A stretch of 64,000 nucleotides of DNA from Shewanella sp. GD04112 (lineage in GTDB: Bacteria > Pseudomonadota > Gammaproteobacteria > Enterobacterales > Shewanellaceae): NCBI RefSeq assembly GCF_029835735.1, contig NZ_JAOEAL010000002.1, forward strand, positions 1-64,000, given 5' to 3'. The notes below the pieces were generated by a model. It saw only the letters and a list, made by a program, of their open reading frames with translations. It did no database searches and was not told the DNA's origin. A program made the position numbers and the translations under genes. Positions 1 to 6,472 of the stretch are shown here, in pieces (position 1 is the stretch's first letter; each line of letters opens with the position of its first letter).

Positions 1-73
1 ATGGGTTCATGTGCAGCTCCATCAGCAAAAGGGGATGATAAGTTTATCACCACCGACTATTTGCAACAGTGCC
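1..73. mobile_element. IS26 terminal fragment (right end)
   Basis: The first 73 bases match the end of the complete IS26 at 5356-5428, finishing in the 14-bp terminal repeat TTTGCAACAGTGCC at 60-73. The rest of this IS26 lies outside the window. With the IS26 at 4609-5428 in the same orientation, it bounds the rep/msr(E)/mph(E) block, as in IS26 pseudo-compound arrangements. The flanking octamers of the two IS26 ends visible here do not match, so the structure was probably built by IS26-mediated joining, not by simple transposition. Confidence 0.95.
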
Positions 74-828
74 GTGTACATCGAAATACGGCTTATCAGG
101 CGTTAAAAGATGCTTGCGATGACTTGTTTGCAAGACAATTCAGTTATCAGAGTCTTAGTGAAAAAGGTAACACTATTAATCACAAATCAAGATGGGTGAG
201 CGAGGTGGCTTATATTGATAATGAAGCTGTCGTTAGACTTATTTTTGCCCCTGCTATTGTGCCTTTAATTACTAGGTTAGAAGAACAATTTACAAAGTAT
301 GAAATACAACAAATAAGTAATTTAACAAGTGCTTATGCTGTTCGTTTATATGAAATATTGATTGCATGGCGTAGTACTGGAAAAACGCCTCTCATAACTA
401 TGTATGATTTTAGACAAAAAATAGGTGTACTCGAGACTGAATACAAACGAATGTATGATTTTAAAAAATATGTTTTAGACATTGCATTAAAACAAGTAAA
501 TGAACATACCGATATTATTGTCAAAGTTGAACAGCATAAAACAGGTAGATCTATTACTGGTTTTTCATTTAGCTTTAAACAGAAAAAATCAGCCACGCAT
601 TCAGTCGAATCTAAAAGAGATCCGAATACATTAGACCTCTTTTCAAAAATAACAGATAAACAACGCCATCTATTCGCCAACAAGCTCTCAGAGCTTCCTG
701 AGATGAGTAAATATTCACAAGGCACAGAAAGCTATCAGCAGTTTGCTGTACGTATAGCTGCCATGCTGCAAGATGCAGAGAAATTTAAGGAATTACTTCC
801 TTTACTCAGAAAATTAGGATTTCAATGA
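1..828 (+). pseudogene. 5'-truncated Rep_3 family replication initiator, fused in frame to IS26 end
   Basis: From base 74 the reading frame encodes the central and C-terminal parts of a Rep_3 (RepB/RepAci-type) plasmid initiator of the kind carried by small Acinetobacter plasmids. Recognisable stretches are NTAYQALKDACDDLFARQF, AYAVRLYEILIAWRSTGKTP and a GFSFSFKQKK tail. Such proteins bind iterons and open the origin through two winged-helix domains. The first about 24 codons come from the IS26 terminus, so the native N-terminus (about 60 residues expected) and the upstream iterons are lost. The frame stays open from an ATG inside IS26, so a chimeric protein could be made, but it is unlikely to initiate replication. 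I treat it as a passenger remnant. Confidence 0.85.
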
Positions 829-894
829 CATTGTTAATTGAAATTGTTAAGTTAACAGTCAGGTATTAACACAAGTTGAAAACTGGTTTACATA

Positions 895-1437
895 ATGAAA
901 AAACTGTCAGTTTCAGAGTTAGCTAAGCTTTATGGATATTCAAGACAAGCCATATATGCACATATAAACAAAGGAAATTTATCTAAAGGATCTGATGGAT
1001 TAATTGACTTTTCAGAGGCCCTAAGAGTTTTTGGGGAACCACAAAAAAAAGAGGATACAGTCAATCAAAGTCAATCAATTAACAGTCAAAACTTGACAGA
1101 AGTTGACTTACTAAAACGTCAAGTTGACATACTGGAAAAACAATTAAATCAGGCAATACAGAGAGAAAATCAATCTTTAGAACGTGAATCGTTTTATCAA
1201 GAACAGATTGAAGCTATGCAGCGCTTACTAGAAGCACCAAAAGCCAATATGACTACCTTTACCGATCAGAGCTTTAAACAGGATATAGCAACGGATCCTC
1301 GGTCGGAACTAGCAACGAACTATGACGAATTGACTACTCCTCAGCAAGACAATAAGCGTATTCCTATCCCGGAGCATGTTGAACCAGAACAGAAGAAGAG
1401 AGGCTTCCTAAGCCGCTTTTTCCTTCCATATGGTTAG
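895..1437 (+). CDS. plasmid replication DNA-binding protein (Acinetobacter type)
   Basis: This 180-residue protein begins with a helix-turn-helix (KLSVSELAKLYGYSRQAIYAHI, residues 2-23). A charged coiled-coil stretch with heptad spacing follows (about 70-120), then a basic tail ending in KKRGFLSRFFLPYG. Proteins of this architecture are routinely encoded directly downstream of Rep_3 genes on Acinetobacter plasmids and annotated as replication-associated DNA-binding proteins. Their biochemical role is not established. The position 66 bp after the truncated rep gene fits that pairing. Codon use is AT-rich like rep and unlike the integron to the right, consistent with shared transfer from Acinetobacter. 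Confidence 0.8.
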   Translation: MKKLSVSELAKLYGYSRQAIYAHINKGNLSKGSDGLIDFSEALRVFGEPQKKEDTVNQSQSINSQNLTEVDLLKRQVDILEKQLNQAIQRENQSLERESFYQEQIEAMQRLLEAPKANMTTFTDQSFKQDIATDPRSELATNYDELTTPQQDNKRIPIPEHVEPEQKKRGFLSRFFLPYG

Positions 1438-1585
1438 CCAAGACTCCAGTTTTTTGAAGAGCCAATTTCAGTGCAAGCACTTGAAATAATGACTCCTCAA
1501 AAAACCGGATGATGTTTATTAAAACTGAATAAAACCGTGGAACATCGCTCAATTAGTGATCGTGGAACATGAATAATCAATAAAA

Positions 1586-1618
1586 AGCCGTTCTGGTGCC
1601 CTATACTCCAGAACGGCT
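1586..1618 (-). terminator. rho-independent terminator of the msr(E)-mph(E) operon
   Basis: Perfect 11-bp inverted repeat AGCCGTTCTGG / CCAGAACGGCT with an 11-nt loop. On the minus strand the second arm runs into TTTTTATT, so it can stop leftward transcripts coming from mph(E). Confidence 0.7.
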
Positions 1619-1656
1619 TACGTTAATATAATGATATTTAAAGAGAAATATCAAGC

Positions 1657-1684
1657 ATTTCGTATAAGAAATTTTATGTTAAAT
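1657..1684. other. p-dif (XerC/XerD recombination) site
   Basis: A 28-bp site reads ATTTCGTATAA, six-base spacer GAAATT, TTATGTTAAAT. This matches the XerC-spacer-XerD layout of the p-dif sites that flank mobile modules on Acinetobacter plasmids. It sits between the rep-associated genes and mph(E), where a dif-module boundary is expected. The partner site on the far side of msr(E) is not visible and may have been removed by IS26. Confidence 0.8.
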
Positions 1685-1694
1685 GATTGTTAGA

Positions 1695-1716
1695 AATGCC
1701 CCTTGATCGAGGCATT
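1695..1716. terminator. small terminator-like hairpin
   Basis: AATGCC (1695-1700) pairs with GGCATT (1711-1716) across a 10-nt loop and is followed on the plus strand by TTCT. It lies between the p-dif site and the 3' end of mph(E). It is weaker than the 1586-1618 hairpin and could act in either direction. Confidence 0.45.
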
Positions 1717-1795
1717 TTCTATAAAGAATACTAAAAACTAATTAAAGCCAACCAAGTTTCAAAACAAGGCAGTTCTCAGCAATCATATTTTTAAA

Positions 1796-2680
1796 TTATA
1801 TAACTCCCAACTGAGCTTTTGCTCCAACGATAAGGCTTTCATTTTGAGTTTCTAAGGCAAATAAACCATACATCAAAGGAGAGGCCGCTGCTCTTTCTAA
1901 AGTCTGTTCATATAGTTTATTCCAAACTTTACCCCCTAGTTTTTCATACTCGATGATTAGAGTTTTGAGGCTTTCTTCTCCAAACAAAGTTACATGCCCA
2001 GCAAAATCAATCGCTGGGTCATCTATATGGGCTGTTGACCAATCAATAACGCCTGAAACAGCTCCATCCTTTGAAGCTAGTACATGCCCAGCATATAAAT
2101 CGCCATGTATAAATTGGGTGAAATCTGCCCATAGAACATCATTATCCAACCATTTTCTGTAGCGGGTTTCCAATTGCTCACTTATACCAATTTCAGATTT
2201 TACTAACTGCAAATTGTTTGCTATTTCAGGTCTTAAATCTGAAGGTTTCATAATTTTCAAATCATTTTCCCGAACTTCTTTTTCAGGAATACTATGGATT
2301 TCAAATAAGGTTTTTGCCAAAGATGTTATGTATTTCGGGCTATCTTTGTCCATATTCCAAATTATTTCATAGGTTTCAGCATCCAAATTTAAAACAGGAT
2401 TATCTTTAAGTATGGGATAAGCCACTAATTCTGTAGATGAAATTCTCCAATCAGGAACCTCTACAGAAAGATGTTTTTTTACCAATTCTAAAATGCGTTT
2501 TTCTTTCTTGATTTGTTCCCTCATGCCATCACGACGAGGAATACGCAGCAACCATTGTTGCCCCTTTGTATCAAGAGCAAAAACGACCTTAAAATCAATG
2601 CCCATTTCATTGAAATTCATTTTGTCCGTAAGCAACAAGCCGTGTGCTTCAGCAAGTGATTGAATATCTTGAATTGTCAT
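1796..2680 (-). CDS. mph(E): macrolide 2'-phosphotransferase Mph(E)
   Basis: This 294-residue cytoplasmic kinase transfers the GTP gamma-phosphate to the 2'-hydroxyl of the macrolide desosamine, inactivating 14- and 15-membered macrolides. The APH-fold active site is visible as FIHGDLYAGHVL (about residues 188-199) and GVIDWSTAHIDDPAIDFAGH (about 210-229). The N-terminal ATP/GTP lobe contains WLLRIPRRDGMREQ. Length and sequence match Mph(E). It lies 55 bp downstream of msr(E) in one leftward operon, the standard pairing of target protection with drug inactivation. The low GC agrees with Acinetobacter provenance. Confidence 0.97.
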   Translation of the reverse strand: MTIQDIQSLAEAHGLLLTDKMNFNEMGIDFKVVFALDTKGQQWLLRIPRRDGMREQIKKEKRILELVKKHLSVEVPDWRISSTELVAYPILKDNPVLNLDAETYEIIWNMDKDSPKYITSLAKTLFEIHSIPEKEVRENDLKIMKPSDLRPEIANNLQLVKSEIGISEQLETRYRKWLDNDVLWADFTQFIHGDLYAGHVLASKDGAVSGVIDWSTAHIDDPAIDFAGHVTLFGEESLKTLIIEYEKLGGKVWNKLYEQTLERAAASPLMYGLFALETQNESLIVGAKAQLGVI

Positions 2681-2735
2681 TTTTAATTTCCTTTAAAGAG
2701 TTCAATAATTAATGTTCGGATTAGATTGGCTATCA

Positions 2736-4211
2736 TTAACAATCTCTCTCAAAAGTCTTGATGATTTTGTGGTCTTTGATCTCGTAGATAATGTCAGCAA
2801 TATTATCGACCAATTGCTTGTCATGAGATACGAAGATAATAGTTCCTGCATAGGACTTCATCATTGTTTCTAATGCGGCAATACTTTTTAGGTCAAGATA
2901 GTTTCCTGGTTCATCCATAAGCAAAATATTATATTTTCCTAAAAGCATTTTGGATAAAAGCAGTTTGATGATTTCACCTCCCGATAAGTCGGATAAGTTT
3001 TTTTGAATATCATTCGCTCCGATCCCCATTGAAGCCAATACTGCACGAATTTCCGCAACTGTGTACTCGCACTCTTCCTGCATAAAGGAGAGCACAGATT
3101 TATGCGTGTTAAATTTATATCCTGTTTGTGTAAAGTAGCCAATTTCAGCTTTTGGAGATATGGTTAATCCATCAGCACGTTCTGATATCATTTTTAACAA
3201 GGACGTTTTCCCTGTTCCATTCGATCCAGTTATAGCGACTTTAGCGCCAAGCGGTATTATAAAGTTAGCGTCATCAAAGATAGTACGGCTACCAAATTTT
3301 AAGCTCAGACCATCTGCCGTAATCGGGAACTTATTGTGCAGTTCTAGGGCTGAACTTTGACGAAAACGAATAGAACGCAAATGCTCTGGTGCTTGAATAT
3401 CTTCTAATGCAGCCAAACGCTTTTCCATACTCTTAGCTGCCTGATACAGTTTTCTTTGCTTGGTGCCAGTCATTTTTGCATGCCCAAGTCGTCCAGCACT
3501 TTCGGTAGAGTTTTTGGATTTTTCTCCTTTTTTCTTATTGTCTAATCGATTAGCTTGCTGGCGTTTTTCTTGCACAGCAGATTCTAATCGCTCCCGTTCC
3601 TTCATCATCAGCTCATATTCTACGGCTTGGTGTTGTCGCTCTTCTTCTTTTTGACGCAAGTAATCCGAGTAACCACCCCAATATTCCGTAATTTTACCGT
3701 CTTTTAACTCCCATATCTTGTCTACAACCATATCAAGAAAATATCGGTCATGACTGATAACAAGTAATGCTCCATCAAATGCTTTAAGTTGACCAATAAG
3801 TAGATCTATTCCATTGAGATCAAGGTGGCTGGTTGGTTCATCCGCTAGAATGCCATGTACTTGTTGGGAAAATGCGGCAGCAATTTTTGCACGAGTTTCC
3901 TCTCCGCCACTCATTGTGTCGTTTTGTACATTGGAAACACCAAGGCGAGATAACATTGCCCGGTCTTCGACCGTTTCTATTTCGATTCCGCCCAGTTGGC
4001 TGATATGTGCAAAATCACCAAAACGCTGTAATGTCGCTTCGGCTAAAACAATTTCGCCATTAAGTACTTTGAGTAAACTACTCTTTCCTGCTCCGTTATC
4101 ACCCACAAGACCAATACGGTCATAAGAGTGAATTTCCAATTCATCAATATCCAAAACATCACGCCCAGCATAATCCAAGCGTATGTTTCTCGCTTTAATA
4201 ATTAAACTCAT
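2736..4211 (-). CDS. msr(E): ABC-F ribosomal protection protein Msr(E)
   Basis: This 491-residue protein has two ABC nucleotide-binding domains and no membrane segments, so it belongs to the ABC-F class. Such proteins bind the ribosomal E site and dislodge macrolides and streptogramin B. Domain 1 shows Walker A GDNGAGKSS, signature MSGGEETRAK and Walker B ADEPTSHLD. Domain 2 shows GSNGTGKTS, LSGGE and MDEPGNYLD. A basic coiled linker (about 185-265) corresponds to the drug-sensing arm. The start follows AGGAG in ACAGGAGTAAATAAAAATG. It is first in the operon with mph(E), and its leader carries a short peptide ORF and a hairpin suggestive of drug-dependent attenuation. Confidence 0.97.
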   Translation of the reverse strand: MSLIIKARNIRLDYAGRDVLDIDELEIHSYDRIGLVGDNGAGKSSLLKVLNGEIVLAEATLQRFGDFAHISQLGGIEIETVEDRAMLSRLGVSNVQNDTMSGGEETRAKIAAAFSQQVHGILADEPTSHLDLNGIDLLIGQLKAFDGALLVISHDRYFLDMVVDKIWELKDGKITEYWGGYSDYLRQKEEERQHQAVEYELMMKERERLESAVQEKRQQANRLDNKKKGEKSKNSTESAGRLGHAKMTGTKQRKLYQAAKSMEKRLAALEDIQAPEHLRSIRFRQSSALELHNKFPITADGLSLKFGSRTIFDDANFIIPLGAKVAITGSNGTGKTSLLKMISERADGLTISPKAEIGYFTQTGYKFNTHKSVLSFMQEECEYTVAEIRAVLASMGIGANDIQKNLSDLSGGEIIKLLLSKMLLGKYNILLMDEPGNYLDLKSIAALETMMKSYAGTIIFVSHDKQLVDNIADIIYEIKDHKIIKTFERDC

Positions 4212-4262
4212 TTTTATTTACTCCTGTTTAGCTCTTGAAATTTTTTATGCAGCAAACAGGAT

Positions 4263-4286
4263 TTAGGTGAAAACAAAAGCTAGCAT
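4263..4286 (-). CDS. msr(E) leader peptide MLAFVFT
   Basis: A seven-codon ORF preceded by GGGAGGA at good spacing lies about 50 bases upstream of msr(E). Short leader peptides ahead of macrolide-resistance genes commonly stall ribosomes in the presence of drug and change downstream folding or transcription. That role is inferred from position and the strong ribosome-binding site. Confidence 0.55.
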   Translation of the reverse strand: MLAFVFT

Positions 4287-4300
4287 CACAGTGTCCTCCC

Positions 4301-4339
4301 AAAAAAAAAGCTATTCATCCACAGGGTGGACAAATAGCT
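4301..4339 (-). terminator. attenuator-like hairpin upstream of msr(E)
   Basis: On the minus strand AGCTATT pairs with AATAGCT, with an inner TCCA/TGGA pairing, and is followed by eight or more T residues just before the leader peptide ribosome-binding site. It has the form of a rho-independent terminator placed inside the 5' leader, so it may limit basal transcription of the operon. Confidence 0.6.
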
Positions 4340-4608
4340 AGTCAATTAAGTTATAACTGGAAACTATGCACTAAAAGCATACTTATAAATTAAGCATACT
4401 TTTACTTTATATATCCGCATATATTCTTAAAGACACAACAAAAGCCCACCATTATAAAATAGTGTCACTATGCAAATAGTTGTGTCTTAACGAATGCGGA
4501 TAGAATGCATAAACTTACCTAAAAAATAAAATTCAGTTTTATGATAACTTTACTGTTAAAAGAAGTCTAGACAACCTTGTTTTATGCTTGGATATAAGGC
4601 TTATTTTA

Positions 4609-5428
4609 GGCACTGTTGCAAAGTTAGCGATGAGGCAGCCTTTTGTCTTATTCAAAGGCCTTACATTTCAAAAACTCTGCTTACCAGGCGCATTTCGCCC
4701 AGGGGATCACCATAATAAAATGCTGAGGCCTGGCCTTTGCGTAGTGCACGCATCACCTCAATACCTTTGATGGTGGCGTAAGCCGTCTTCATGGATTTAA
4801 ATCCCAGCGTGGCGCCGATTATCCGTTTCAGTTTGCCATGATCGCATTCAATCACGTTGTTCCGGTACTTAATCTGTCGGTGTTCAACGTCAGACGGGCA
4901 CCGGCCTTCGCGTTTGAGCAGAGCAAGCGCGCGACCATAGGCGGGCGCTTTATCCGTGTTGATGAATCGCGGGATCTGCCACTTCTTCACGTTGTTGAGG
5001 ATTTTACCCAGAAACCGGTATGCAGCTTTGCTGTTACGACGGGAGGAGAGATAAAAATCGACAGTGCGGCCCCGGCTGTCGACGGCCCGGTACAGATACG
5101 CCCAGCGGCCATTGACCTTCACGTAGGTTTCATCCATGTGCCACGGGCAAAGATCGGAAGGGTTACGCCAGTACCAGCGCAGCCGTTTTTCCATTTCAGG
5201 CGCATAACGCTGAACCCAGCGGTAAATCGTGGAGTGATCGACATTCACTCCGCGTTCAGCCAGCATCTCCTGCAGCTCACGGTAACTGATGCCGTATTTG
5301 CAGTACCAGCGTACGGCCCACAGAATGATGTCACGCTGAAAATGCCGGCCTTTGAATGGGTTCATGTGCAGCTCCATCAGCAAAAGGGGATGATAAGTTT
5401 ATCACCACCGACTATTTGCAACAGTGCC
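4609..5428 (-). mobile_element. IS26, complete (820 bp)
   Basis: The element is exactly 820 bp between 14-bp terminal repeats GGCACTGTTGCAAA (4609-4622) and TTTGCAACAGTGCC (5415-5428). The flanking octamers TTATTTTA and CCGTAGAA differ, so there is no target-site duplication. The right end sits inside intI1, joining the msr(E)/mph(E) block to the integron. IS26 supplies the recombination ends for both. Confidence 0.98.
4661..5365 (-). CDS. tnpA: IS26 transposase (IS6 family DDE)
   Basis: This 234-residue transposase starts at [12 protein letters not shown]. An in-frame ATG six codons upstream exists, but the shorter start is the established one. It has an N-terminal helix-turn-helix and an IS6-type DDE core with [25 protein letters not shown] and ECDHGKLKR supplying the three acidic residues. 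The gene is intact, so the element should be active in replicative and targeted-conservative cointegrate formation. Confidence 0.97.
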
Positions 5429-5652
5429 CCGTAGAACAAGCAGGCATCACGAAGCCCGCCACACCGCACACCCTCCGCCACTCGTTCGCGACGGCCTTGC
5501 TCCGCAGCGGTTACGACATTCGAACCGTGCAGGATCTGCTCGGCCATTCCGACGTCTCTACGACGATGATTTACACGCATGTGCTGAAAGTTGGCGGTGC
5601 CGGAGTGCGCTCACCGCTTGATGCGCTGCCGCCCCTCACTAGTGAGAGGTAG
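5429..5652 (+). pseudogene. intI1: 3' remnant of class 1 integrase gene (last 73 codons)
   Basis: The segment encodes IntI1 residues 265-337, including the tyrosine-recombinase [20 protein letters not shown] box and the [13 protein letters not shown] region with the nucleophilic tyrosine. IS26 has removed everything upstream. It is a duplicate of 33761-33984 and lies the same distance from an IRi copy (200 bp with the stop included), so the two integrase ends can recombine homologously. Confidence 0.95.
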
Positions 5653-5829
5653 GGCAGCGCAAGTCAATCCTGGCGGATTCACTACCCCTGCGCGAAGGCC
5701 ATCGGTGCCGCATCGAACGGCCGGTTGCGGAAAGTCCTCCCTGCGTCCGCTGATGGCCGGCAGCAGCCCGTCGTTGCCTGATGGATCCAACCCCTCCGCT
5801 GCTATAGTGCAGTCGGCTTCTGACGTTCA

Positions 5830-5854
5830 GTGCAGCCGTCTTCTGAAAACGACA
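5830..5854. repeat. integron terminal inverted repeat IRi (copy 1)
   Basis: The 25-bp outer end of a Tn402-type class 1 integron, ending in TCTTCTGAAAACGACA. Bases 5429-5854 correspond to 33761-34186. Immediately beyond it a Tn21-subgroup transposon begins, the usual integration position next to the res site. Confidence 0.92.
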
Positions 5855-5908
5855 ATGGAACCAAAAACCAACGTAAGCCCTACCGCCCATCCAGCCTATG
5901 GAGGCATC

Positions 5909-6469
5909 TTGCAGGGACAACGCATCGGTTACGTCCGAGTCAGCAGTTATGACCAGAACCCGGAACGCCAACTTGAGCAGGTCGAGATCGGCAAGCTGTT
6001 CACCGACAAGGCCTCAGGCAAGGACACCCAGCGCCCGCAACTGGAGGCTATGCTCGGATTCGTCCGCGAAGGCGATACCGTGGTGGTGCACAGCATGGAT
6101 CGCCTGGCGCGCAACCTCGACGATCTGCGCCGTCTGGTGCAAAAGCTGACCAAGCGCGGTGTACGCATCGAGTTCTTGAAGGAGGGGTTGGTGTTCACCG
6201 GCGAGGACTCTCCCATGGCCAACCTCATGTTGTCGGTCATGGGTGCCTTTGCCGAGTTCGAGCGCGCCCTGATCCGCGAGCGGCAGCGCGAGGGCATCGC
6301 CCTGGCCAAGCAGCGCGGTGCCTACCGGGGCCGCAAGAAAGCCCTCTCCGACGAGCAAGCCATCACGTTGCGGCAGCGGGCCGCTGCGGGCGAGCCGAAG
6401 GCTCAGCTCGCCCGCGAGTTCGGCATCAGCCGTGAAACCCTCTACCAGTACCTTCGCACGGACGACTGA
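5909..6469 (+). CDS. tnpR: Tn3-family resolvase TnpR (transposon A)
   Basis: This 186-residue serine recombinase resolves cointegrates at res. The catalytic domain reads RIGYVRVSSYDQNPERQL with the nucleophilic Ser in VRVSS, followed by VVVHSMDRLARNLDDL and GAFAEFERALIRERQ. A C-terminal helix-turn-helix ends in FGISRETLYQYLR. I chose the TTG start at 5909 because GGAGG precedes it and the family begins with (M)QG-RIGYVRVSS. The frame is open upstream across the integron end, but that is accidental. The gene ends 3 bp before tnpA. The integron IRi lies 54 bp upstream, so part of res has probably been displaced. Confidence 0.92.
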   Translation: MQGQRIGYVRVSSYDQNPERQLEQVEIGKLFTDKASGKDTQRPQLEAMLGFVREGDTVVVHSMDRLARNLDDLRRLVQKLTKRGVRIEFLKEGLVFTGEDSPMANLMLSVMGAFAEFERALIRERQREGIALAKQRGAYRGRKKALSDEQAITLRQRAAAGEPKAQLAREFGISRETLYQYLRTDD

Positions 6470-6472
6470 ACC

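Noticed and set aside
4370..4600. Second p-dif site upstream of msr(E)
   Set aside because: I looked for CGTATAA or TTATACG with a TTATGTTAA arm and found none. AT-rich similarity is not enough.
5591..5908. N-terminal extension of tnpR across the integron end
   Set aside because: It translates intI1 downstream sequence and IRi. The TTG at 5909 has a GGAGG site and gives the family length.
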